A DNA stretch of 64,000 nucleotides from Rhabdophis nuchalis (lineage: Eukaryota; Chordata; Lepidosauria; Squamata; Natricidae). The first letter of the stretch is position 1, and every line of letters begins with the position of its first letter. Location: the NCBI GenBank assembly GCA_039707465.1, contig CM077643.1:66590605-66654604 (forward strand). Reading direction: 5' to 3'. The position numbers and the translations under genes were made by a program. This document shows, in pieces, positions 1 through 9,647 of this stretch. The notes beneath the pieces are model-generated. The model worked only from the letters and a program-made list of their open reading frames with translations. It was not told the DNA's origin and made no database searches.

Positions 1-604
1 CGGAGAAAAGATTGATCTGACAAAATGTGTTTCTCAACACATCCGTGCGGATTTCTCAAATTTTTATCACATTTTTGATATTGCTCACAAATATATCTTT
101 TTGCAATCTGCTTTAGAAGATCCAACTTACTACCTGAATGATTCCACATGAGATATTTGTAGGCATTTCATATCCCCATTTTCCTTGTCTACTAAGGCCA
201 GTTAAGGCAATGAATTTAAATGAATGTCTGGACTGATTGTGACTGTAGTCAGGGTAACTGCTTGTGACAGGAGTGAAAGCAATCGACTACAAAAACCGTA
301 AAATAATCAAGCTCTGTAGTGGAATTATGTTTCATTTGCAGCATTTCTGTTTAAAGCTATGGACTTTGAAGAAACTCCTTTTCACTTTCCCAACAAGATA
401 CTATTCACTTTTACTTAGAAAACAAGAAAGAAAACTGCATCTCCTATCCTGCACAACATCTCATTTGTAGGATTCTGAAGGAGAAAGAATTAATGTGGTA
501 CCTATGTATTTATGGTGATCTGAATTTCAAGAAAGTGACTGCTGTTTGAGATATAGAATAATACTGGCCCATGGCAAAATAATTTAAGCACTGATGAAAT
601 TAAT

Positions 605-760
605 GATTACTATTACTATTTATTTGATTTGTAGACCGCACCCTCTCCCCGAAGGGACTCGGGGCAGTGCACAGGACTTTAAAAACATATATAAATACAA
701 CAATACAATATTTAAAATAGAATTAAAATAAAATAAAATAAAATAAAAATAAAATTAAAA
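605..760 (-). mobile_element. CR1/L3 LINE 3' end fragment
   Basis: Read on the minus strand, this has the L3-type 3' UTR signature also seen at 40380-40440, 45650-45680 and 59010-59050: a cgccccgagtccctncgggg-like block followed by a short AT spacer and a simple-sequence tail (here a TAATAG-like run at 605-620). Only the last ~150 bp are present, so it is a strongly 5'-truncated, dead copy. It lies in a KCNK10 intron, antisense to the gene. Confidence 0.75.
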
Positions 761-2366
761 TAGTGATTCAGAAACGTAATGAAGAATAGTTCCATCTTCC
801 CTTTAAAAACACTGTTTATAAAGCATGAACTATCTTGATGGCCCAGTTGGAGAAAGCAATACAAAACTAAATTTGATTTCATTTCATTTACATTTAAATA
901 CAATGACAATAAATAGCTATCTTGATTGTTCCCCAAGAAAATATTGTAGAATTTCCCTCTATTGTCTTAACTGCTGTGTATGGTATGACGATAGCTTTTG
1001 AAGGATCTCATCTAAAGCTTTCAGGGATTAGATGTGGCTTTTGAGCCTTGGGCTGTATATTCCTGCAATAGATCATTGACATTTTCAAATTTATACCAGT
1101 CAACTTCTTTATGTTTATCAGTTTGGAAAGGAATTTGTCCTGTTATTTTGTGGGCAGCAAGAAAGAAAAATGACAATTGAGCACAAAAATATTGCACTGA
1201 TTTAGCTGGAAAGTAGCAGCGTTTATTTTATAATGTCTGCTTATTCTGTGCAATAGATCATGGTTAACTGTTTAGTGATTCTCCCCTGGGACTTGTGATA
1301 CATGATCAGAAGAACATCATCAGCTCATAGAAACAAGGGCACAGCTGCTTGCCCTTTGTTATACCTTGACAGCTGTAAAGCCATAACAATACATCTGTTG
1401 AAAGATAATTGAAATCAGAAGCCATACTTGAGTCGTTGCCAACCTTTCAATGCTTGGATTTGTATGTGAGTCTTAAATCATTATAAGCATGCTCATATGC
1501 AGGCTACTTAGAATGCACCTTAAAAAATTCATTGCGGTGTTTCAAATTGCTAACAGGCTGTAAAAATGCAGAAAGTCAGGAAATAGAAGATGGAAGACAA
1601 AACAACATTATAAAAATAAATTTGAGTTCTCTGTCCAGCTGTATTTAAATGAGTGACATTAACAGTACACACACAGATACACACACTTGCACTCACTCAC
1701 TCACATAAAAATAAATTCGAGGTTCTCTTGATAAGAATCTGAAATTGATATAGAGTAGAATAGATCTAGTGGTGCTAAGTGACAGCAAGATCAGGAAGAA
1801 GTATGAGAAGCTGGAGAAGTATCTGAAGGAGGAATTGAGATAATGTTTAAAAGGCCAAGGTGATCTCAGGGTGGTAAGGTCACTTGGGGCTGGGATACCT
1901 GAACTTGGAGAGTGGCTCCAGGAACAGTATCAGAGCTCTCTGTCCAGAAGAATGTATTGCTAGGAACAGCTAAGATACTGTGCAGAACCTCCAAACTTCC
2001 AGGCCTCTGGTAGAGGACCCAAAATTTAGGAATGCCACCCATAAGATTGAGAAGGGAATTTTTATATGTTTATGTAGTAGTTGGGCCCATTCAATTCAAA
2101 AGGACTCGCTCCCTGGTGAATAAATGCAATAAGGCACATCTTTTCAGTGAGTGAAATTTATCGTCCTTAAACAATAGGACTGTACTGCAAATAGTATTTT
2201 TGGGTGGGACATGGTTTTGGAGAGAACATACACTACAAAACATTGTGTTGATAACTAGCTTGTATTCCATAAAAAAATGAAAATTATCACAAAAAAGGCG
2301 GAATTTCCTTTGCAGGTTAATGTCTTAACATTTAGCTATAAATAACATGAATATATTGATAGCATA

Positions 2367-2399
2367 TATTCATGAGCAAAAAGCTTTTGCTCATGAATA
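2367..2399. repeat. Perfect inverted repeat (hairpin)
   Basis: Two 15-bp perfect arms (2367-2381 and 2385-2399) flank a 3-base loop (agc). The site directly abuts the 13-bp tandem repeat at 2401-2439 in the KCNK10 intron. Confidence 0.85.
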
Positions 2400-2400
2400 A

Positions 2401-2439
2401 ATGCGAACATTAAATGCGAACATTAAATGCGAACATTAA
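2401..2439. repeat. 13-bp tandem repeat, three exact copies
   Basis: The unit atgcgaacattaa occurs three times without mismatch (2401-2413, 2414-2426, 2427-2439). It is next to the hairpin at 2367-2399. Confidence 0.9.
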
Positions 2440-2888
2440 AACAGTGAACTTATTCTGATCATTTATTATTTCTTTTTTGCAATAATTTTATTCACGTTTA
2501 CAAATACCAAGGTAAACAATTAATACAAAACAGAATTAAAAAGAAAAAGTGCAAAGAAAAAGGAAAACTATAAAGAAAAAAGACATAGAAAGAAATGACT
2601 GCCTCTTCCCTCAAGACAAGTGCAAGCAACTTCAGTAACTTTTCACCTTCTCTGATATTTCAATGAAATATCTCCTCTTCCCATTTCTTATCTCTTCCCA
2701 ATAAACAAATTATAGATCACCATGCTAAATATCTTAATGTGCTGTCATGAAACTATTGTGAACGTGCATACTGAGGTGAATTAGCCAAAGGTCTTGCTCG
2801 AATATTGAAAATAATGTGGATTGGGAACATGGAAATGAAAAAGTGTAGCTTCGCTTTTGAGATATGTTTTGCATCTACATATCTAAAT

Positions 2889-3193
2889 CAGTGGTGGGTT
2901 CTGGGCAGTACATCCTGGTACGGGCATACTAGTGGCAGCTGGTAGCAGCGGCCCCTATACCAGAACTGTGCTTTGGAGAGTCCACCCGCCCACCCTCGTT
3001 CCTTACTTCTATTTGAGCTAACAGGGCCATTTGCGTTTGCACGCGCAGTGTATGGTGCCTGTGCAACTTCTGCCGAGCAGCTGGAATGTCACAGGGCGGT
3101 GGGTGTGCATGTGTGTGCAGTGTGCGTGCCCATGGTGGATGCCCAGCCTCATCACAGCGTACTGGTTGTGACGGGATCCGGAACCCACCACTG
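2889..3193. mobile_element. hAT-type MITE in KCNK10 intron
   Basis: A 305-bp element with inverted ends cagtggtgggttc / gaacccaccactg. It is flanked by a perfect 8-bp duplication atctaaat (2881-2888 and 3194-3201), the target-site length of hAT transposases. It has no coding capacity, so it is non-autonomous. The interior is GC-rich relative to the intron. It ends 72 bp before the splice acceptor of the exon at 3266. Related ends occur at 33571-34223 and, more distantly, 40733-41041. Confidence 0.9.
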
Positions 3194-3265
3194 ATCTAAA
3201 TGTGTGTTCTTCTGGTTGTTGTTGTTGCCATCATCATTGCCATCATTGTTGTCTTACCACCTTAG

Positions 3266-3408
3266 GTGGAAATGCGGAAATCCCTTACCGGGAGTGGTAC
3301 AAACCCTTGGTATGGTTCTGGATCCTTGTGGGCCTTGCATATTTTGCTGCTGTCCTCAGCATGATTGGAGACTGGCTGCGAGTTATTTCAAAGAAGACTA
3401 AAGAAGAG
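3266..3408 (+). CDS. KCNK10: KCNK10 (TREK-2) penultimate coding exon
   Basis: This exon encodes the segment that follows the second pore loop of the two-pore-domain potassium channel TREK-2, including the last transmembrane helix (M4) and the start of the cytosolic tail. Visible residues run from [19 protein letters not shown] through [19 protein letters not shown] to SKKTKEE. The REWYKPL and GGNA context fits KCNK10 rather than KCNK2 (TREK-1), where the corresponding segment differs. The exon is bounded by ttag at 3262-3265 and gtaact from 3409, starts in phase 1 (the first glycine codon is split) and ends in phase 0. The protein works as a dimeric leak K+ channel in the plasma membrane, gated by lipids, stretch, heat and pH. 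The SKKTKEE stretch is the membrane-proximal tail that couples those signals to the gate. Upstream exons with the pore signatures lie left of the window. Confidence 0.95.
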
Positions 3409-3763
3409 GTAACTATTAGCAAGTAGTTTACACTGCAGGATGTTTTGTGTCATGTTATTTCTGCTTTCAGGTTTGAAATTTACTCTTATCAGTTCTCAAT
3501 ACAGCACATAACAAATTTGGGAAAAAATATCCAATATCTTAAGAAAGAAAATAGACAGAGATAATCCAAATAAATTTAAAAACAACATTTAAACAATTAG
3601 TTGTTTTTTAAAACTTCATAAAGAAGATTATGGGCTGAAGGTCATATCTAATTTTGAATAGTAAAAGCTGCACTCAGAAATGGTCATTTATTGGGTAGAC
3701 AAATTCTAATTGAATTCAATTGAATTAGAAATTCATATTTTTTTTCATCTCATGAGAAATTGC

Positions 3764-4117
3764 TAAGGTAAAGGTTTCCCTGCACATGCGTGCTAGTCAT
3801 TTCTGGCTCTAGGGACTCTAGGTGCTCATCTCTGTTTCTAAGCCAAAGAGCCAGCACTGTCCGAAGACATCTCCATGGTCACGTGGCCGGCTTGACTAAA
3901 TGCCGAAGGTGCACCGAACGCTGTTACCTTCCCACCAAAGGTGGTTTCTACTTTTCTACTTGCATTTTTGCATGCTTTTGAACTATTAGGTTGGCAGAAG
4001 CTGGAGCAAGTAATGAGAGCTCACTCTGTTATGTGGCTCTAGGTATTCAAATCACTGAACTGCTGACCTTTCTGATCGACAAGCTGAGCATCTTAGCCAC
4101 TGAGCCACCATGTCCCT
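3764..4117 (-). mobile_element. Sauria-type tRNA-derived SINE
   Basis: Read on the minus strand it starts with a tRNA-like head (gggacatggtggctcagtgg, reverse complement of the right end). It continues through the block with cctaatagttcaaaagcatg and the gatgtcttcggacagtgctg segment, and ends at gggaaacctttacctta. The same order is seen in the plus-strand copy at 61527-61875. Pol III box A/B remnants lie at the right end. It is old (many substitutions) and untranslated, and lies in the last KCNK10 intron, antisense. Confidence 0.85.
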
Positions 4118-4539
4118 TTATTTGTATTTTATTAGAATTTTATTAGAATTACTTTATTAGAATTTGCTACATTGGAGTAATTCTTGTTTTTTAAAAGCTG
4201 ATGAATTGGTTTTTTTTAAACAACCAACTAAATATGAAGCTATAACTCTCAATCAGCTATTAAGTAATTATACCATTTAATTTTTTCAGATTTTACAAAA
4301 AGACTATAATTTACAAAGAAAGTCTGAATGGAAATACTTAAGAGTTAGGAGACTGATATTCTTGTAAATTGGCTTTACAAAATTAGTCAGTTCTTAGACT
4401 TTCAACCAGCTTTGTACTAAAGGAGAGCCAAGATGGACAATATAATTCTGTATGGCCTGTATTTATTTGAATCCTAATTAAAATATATGTTTCTTTGTGT
4501 GTATGAATAATACCAACTCAAATCAAACTTAGATGTTTG

Positions 4540-4645
4540 ACATCCCACTCTAGAGCTGAGAGAGAGTGATTGGCCCAAAGTCAGCTTTTGTCACTAAGAG
4601 ATTAGAACATGAGTCTAAGTATTCTTAGTCCAGATATAGTGAATA
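4540..4645 (+). mobile_element. MIR/CORE-SINE-like remnant
   Basis: The stretch with gctgagagagagtgattggcc, then an aaagtcagc block and a degraded gaacatgagtctaag block, resembles the core of reptilian MIR-like SINEs. The copy at 29928-30155 is more complete. It is short and degraded, so the assignment is tentative. Confidence 0.45.
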
Positions 4646-5284
4646 TTAATAGATACACACACAGATACACATAGACCCAAAACTAAATACAATTTAGGTG
4701 GTGGAGGAGGAGGTTGTTATTTTAATTTAGGTGCTTTTATTTTTATTTTTATTTATTCCCCATTACTTTACATACTATTAATGTAATATAGAAATATTTG
4801 TTTATTATATGGGAAATTAGTGTGTATTCAGAAAACTGAATAACAAATAAAAATACTCAGCCTTTGAAAATCAAATGAATGCCTGATCCTACTAATTGTT
4901 CATTAATACAATTTGCAATTGGAGGAGCAATTGTTTGCTTATTTATTTAATCGGTTTAGATGACTGCCAACTTGCAACTCCAAGCAACTAATATAGGATT
5001 AAAATGGAAAAAAATCAACAGGAATAAAAACAGCAGAGAATATATAACACAACTAAAGTCAACACAATGAGAGTCCCCACCAATACACATGAAGCTCATC
5101 TGACAGAATGGCCCAGTGCCTGGGAAAAGATCCATGAAATGTCAACAGGGGTGGGGCCATCTAAATTTCAGGGGATAATCCTTTTTATAAACATCTATAT
5201 TATAAACATTTATTACATTTAAGTAATACCATTTTTTAAATTTATTCTGAATCTTCCTCTGTTATTTTTGGTTTTCTGTGACAG

Positions 5285-5917
5285 GTTGGTGAAATAAAAG
5301 CCCATGCGGCAGAATGGAAAGCCAATGTGACAGCAGAGTTCAGGGAAACACGGCGGCGGCTGAGTGTGGAGATCCATGACAAACTTCAGAGGGCAGCCAC
5401 CATTCGGAGCATGGAGCGCAGGCGTTTAGGTCTGGACCAGAGAGCCCACTCCCTGGATATGCTGTCTCCAGAGAAACGTTGTGTCTTTGCTGCCTTGGGC
5501 AACAGCCATTTCAAGGCTTCATCTCAGGAAAGCATCAACAACAAGCCTAACAATCTGCGCCTTAAAGGATCAGAGCAATTGAGCAAACATGGGCAGGGGG
5601 CGTCTGAGGACAACATCATCAACAAGTTTGGTTCTTCATCCAAGCTGACCAAAAGGAAAAACAAAGACCTGAAAAAAAGTATCCCGGAAGACGTGCGGAA
5701 AATCTATGAGACCTTACGGCACTACTCCTTGGATGAGGAGGAGAAGAAAGAGGAGGACGACGACGACTTGGAGAAGGTGTGTCACTCGGCACACTCCAGT
5801 ACTGCCATTCTTACCAATTGTATTGAACAACACATGGACCTGGAGAATGGCATGCTCCCCACTGAAACCAAAGAAAGGGAACACGAAAATAAATCATTAC
5901 TTGAAGACAGGAATTAA
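5285..5917 (+). CDS. KCNK10: KCNK10 (TREK-2) terminal coding exon
   Basis: The exon starts after ctgtgacag (acceptor ends at 5284) and reads in phase 0 from [19 protein letters not shown] to the stop TAA at 5915-5917 after LLEDRN, giving 210 codons. It forms the long cytosolic C-terminal tail of TREK-2. The first ~45 residues ([20 protein letters not shown], then [19 protein letters not shown]) are basic; in TREK channels this region binds phospholipids and carries kinase sites and the glutamate pH sensor. The middle ([36 protein letters not shown]) matches the tail known from mammalian KCNK10. Near the end is an expanded acidic run ([15 protein letters not shown], about 5733-5775), longer than I recall for mammals. 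Ending in LLEDRN as in mammalian KCNK10 supports this stop as genuine. No frameshift is seen. Confidence 0.96.
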   Translation, partial: VGEIKAHAAEWKANVTAEFRETRRRLSVEIHDKLQRAATIRSMERRRLGLDQRAHSLDMLSPEKRCVFAALGNSHFKASSQESINNKPNNLRLKGSEQLSKHGQGASEDNIINKFGSSSKLTKRKNKDLKKSIPEDVRKIYETLRHYSLDEEEKKEEDDDDLEKVCHSAHSSTAILTNCIEQHMDLENGMLPTETKEREHENKSLLEDRN

Positions 5918-8900
5918 ATGTAGATCATTCTTTGACTCTAGTGAGCCAGTGTTAGTCTTTTATATATGTACATGATCTATAAATGTATGTATCAAGACAC
6001 GTGCCTTATACAGACCTAGTTCAGTCTGAATTGCATAGCATCCTAGAATATTTCACTGTGCCATAATGACCGAAGCTTGCTCTGCCAAAAGAAATCACAG
6101 ATAATACACTGGAGAATGGCATCTGAAGGTGGAGTATTGACAGTATCAGCCTACACTGTATGTGTAAAGGGAGAGGGGGAGGGGGAATTCCAAAGGAAGA
6201 TGGTAATGCAACTGGAAAGGTGAACAGTGTGGTAGGAATGTGTGAGAGCAAAGACAGACACATTAGAAGGTCATTTGGGAAAGGAGGCAATGGAGCCGGC
6301 ATGAGTCTTTCCAGTGGATTTCAAGTTCTTTCTCTCACTGTTGAATATTTTTGATTGAAAAGTAAAATAAGAGGCTGAACTGTCAACTTTAAGGCAGCGA
6401 TTCTGTTTTGGCATAAGATCCAAGTGTGAGTGTTCACTCATTTTATATTTTGAAAAAATCAATGAGCCTTCAGTGATCCCTGCTCCCTAAATTAAAATGT
6501 TTTTATGCACAAGAAAAGTATCTGGATGCTGGGATGTTATCAGTAAAGACAACAGAATGTCTTTTTCAGAAACAAGAAAAGAAAACGTAGAAACAGCTCG
6601 TTGTGAATATTTGTCATGAAAAATGAAAAAGGGAAAAATGATGAAAAACTTCTGCCTTTGGAAGAAATTCATCTTATAAACTAATACTATGCTGTGGGGG
6701 GGGGGAGAACTTCACAATTTAAGCAACTGCAGAGTTTTAGAAAGGAAAATATAAACTTGTGCTTGGGTCAATAACCAGTGAGGTTCTTTTTTTTAAAAAA
6801 GTTGCAATCATACTTTCTATTTCTGAAGCAGCTTCAGTTTTAACACTGTAATACGCTAAAAATAGAAAGTGAAACCTTGCATGATGTGAAAAGTTTGCTA
6901 TTCTCTGTAGCAGAAATTCATTAAAAAAGACATGTCACATACAATGTATAGTAAAGGGTGGGGCAACTTCCAAACCTCAGGGCTTTGTGTCCCTATTGGT
7001 GGTTAAGCTTAATGTTAGAGAAAGACAACTGTCCAAAATTCCAGGATAGTAAAAAGGAAACTGGTGGTAATGTTTGAGTAACTATTTTAAGTGCTTAGAG
7101 CTTTAAGTGCGATTAATAACTTCATATTGTGAAGTCTTTAATCACTTATTTTTTAAAGACCTTTCTTTAAAGTTTTTTTTCTTATTTGATCCTTCTCTCC
7201 ACAGAAACTGAGCAAATTCACTTTTAGTATTATACCAAATAAGAAAACACTATCACTTATATGTTTGTTGCTCTTTCCATTAATAAATGTGGAAAGTAGA
7301 AAATCATTTCAGATTTCAAAACAGATGTTAAATGAAAATGTAGGAGAGAGTTGATTAGTTAGAATTATAATGCTTGGATCTCTCTCTCTCTCTCTCTCCC
7401 TCTCTCTCAAAGATAAAAAGAAATTAGTTCTTGGTGAATGTTTGAATGGAAATTTGCTTAGAATACACATGCAGATTGACATACATTAGCATCCTTCAGC
7501 TACCATTCAGAGAACATCTGTAAATACTATAGAGTTCCCCAAATACTATTTGTAATGTTTTTAAAGGATGCCAAAGCCATTGCTGCACTTTTTAATTTTC
7601 CTGCTTTCATATGATCAGCCCAACATAATTTATGGAGAGTGTATTTGTAATGCTGTCATTTCAAGCATTTCGGTTGTTTGCACCAGTCTATAGTTAAAGA
7701 AACCTTTAACTCCTTTCTTTGCTATTCCTGACTAATCCATAAAACCATAAAGATGTAGACCCAGAATCAAATCTTTCTTCAACTATGGAGCTTACTGATT
7801 GCCTTGGGAATTTCCAAGTTTGCACAATGATTATCAGAAAAATAAAAGATGAACTGAGAGACACATGTGTATCATCTTCATCATCTTGGGGAAAAGATAT
7901 AACCGAAGACACTTTTTAAAATGTATTATCCACTTGACTGGTTAAAATAAAAGTCCCATTCTCTGAAGCTAAAATGAACTTTATGTGGGTATTGGACGAT
8001 ATGTTCCATAATACCAAAGGTTGCAAGTTAAGGAAAGCTGCAGCTAATAAATAATGGAAGAGAGTTTCCACCATCAAGGCTCATGCTGTTCTCCATCTTG
8101 GCTCACACTGAAAAAGAACATTTGGCGCAAAGAAGAAAATTGTATGAAAACCACAATGCTGCTAACGAGGAAAGAAATGCTTTTAAATTACCCTACAGCT
8201 ACACTACACATAATTTAAATTCTACTTTGTGTAAATCGTAATCTGATAATCATCAGTGTCAAATAATTCTATGCAGGAGAGTGTGCAGAAAAATGGAGAA
8301 GAGATGGAATATAATGTCCTCTGTTCCAGGTGTAGAAAATAATGAATTTAGCATGAAGCTGAAGACTAGGAGAAATGGCCTTCTATTCCCAGCAGCTAGT
8401 AACATTTGGCAGTTTATTATATTCTCTGTATGAATCCAGAAGCCCAGCTAGTCCAACATACAGTTTCTCCTTTTACAAACCAGATGCTTAATAGGCACCA
8501 CAAAAATAGGACACGAGAACCATCACATTCTATAGCTTGTATTTGCCATGGGGATTTTTTTTTAAAAACTGTCATAATTTGAATTATGATGAAAATCTTT
8601 CCCACACATATAGATATGCACACAAGCTATATTTGCCTTAGGTGAGAATTTAGTCCTGGTGCCATGTATATGAAAATGGATTGACCTACTTGTGCTCACC
8701 ACAGTGCATGGTGGCTTTCAATTTAAAGGAACGCACGAAGCAGATTCATATTTCTGTTGAGTGAAGACGTTGTGATGTACCACATAGGAGGCCCTTGGGA
8801 CCAGATACAGAAACCTTTGTGGCCAGAATGGGATGATTGGCTGTTAGATTGACATTTTGGGGCAAGCAACCTGAAGCCATGTGGTTCAGAATGTGTCAGA

Positions 8901-9647
8901 TAGAAGAATGATGCTGTGTAAATTCATATATTAAAAATGCAGAGTGATGTCACTTCCAATGCACACTTTTTAAAAAAAGGCAACCCTTCTTTACAATACT
9001 TGAAATCTGTGGATTTAGAGAACTAAGATAGCTGCTAATGCTGCTCAGCTGGCCTGCATAGGCAGAGACTGGGAATTAGTTTAACATGCAATTTTGTATG
9101 GTACAGAGAGTACAGACTAATCTAATTTGCTCATATGAATCTGATGTTTTAATTTTAAATGCCTGATCTTTCAAACTTGGAACGTTGTGTAACATTTTAG
9201 GAAAATAAAGGTAAAAACATGGTTGAATTAAACATGACTTCTGGTGGCTTCATGGGCATGGCAGAAACTTTTTTTTCTTTTTTTGTAATGTTGTGCTTCT
9301 GGGATTTATTGTAGTGTACCAGTCTGGTGTTCAGCCTTGTGGTATCCTAGAATTTGCATGAAATACCAGTGTTTGCATTTTAAAGTGAGCATCCTTTTCA
9401 CACACGTAGCTAAAGCATAGAATGACCTTTCCCCCCCTTGCATGCCAGGATAACATTGTTGGAATAAGATTGCTGAATATGTAACACACATTCTGCCACA
9501 TGTCAGTGATAACTCTCCGTCTCTCCCTTTAAGAGAAAATGAATGATGCCTATGTAATTCAATCAGTATATACCAGCTTTCAGCCCATTCTTTTCAAACT
9601 CCCAAGATCAATGAGAAAATTTATGTTCCCACCTAGCAAGGGAAGAT
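5918..9647 (+). other. KCNK10: Probable KCNK10 3' UTR and downstream flank
   Basis: After the stop there are 3.7 kb in which I recognise no LINE, SINE or MITE, unlike the rest of the window. Canonical aataaa signals occur at 7946-7951 and 9204-9209, among others. The mammalian KCNK10 transcript has a multi-kilobase 3' UTR, so much of this is probably transcribed. The 3' end cannot be placed from sequence alone. A CT-rich run lies at 7381-7410. Open frames here (for example 6021-6302 minus) have no recognisable similarity. Confidence 0.5.
7381..7410. repeat. (CT)n microsatellite
   Basis: A short imperfect CT dinucleotide run inside the probable KCNK10 3' UTR. Confidence 0.8.

Larger units (their letters stand above)
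1..3265 (+). other. KCNK10: KCNK10 intron (3' part)
   Basis: This is intronic sequence upstream of the penultimate KCNK10 coding exon; it ends in a ttag acceptor at 3262-3265. It contains an L3 LINE tail (605-760), a perfect hairpin followed by a 13-bp tandem repeat (2367-2439) and a hAT-type MITE (2889-3193). I see no exon-like coding segment in 1-604, 761-2366 or 2440-2888, which are AT-rich and unremarkable. The short open frames there have no recognisable similarity. Confidence 0.75.
3409..5284 (+). other. KCNK10: KCNK10 last intron
   Basis: Donor gtaact at 3409 and acceptor ctgtgacag at 5276-5284 bound this 1.9-kb intron. It holds an antisense Sauria-type SINE (3764-4117) and a short MIR/CORE-SINE-like remnant (about 4540-4645). 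The remainder is AT-rich with no recognisable element. Confidence 0.9.

Noticed and set aside
3202..3426. Treating the open frame from 3202 as a start of a small protein
   Set aside because: The first part is intron; the KCNK10 exon starts at 3266 after a ttag acceptor and the frame crosses the donor at 3409.
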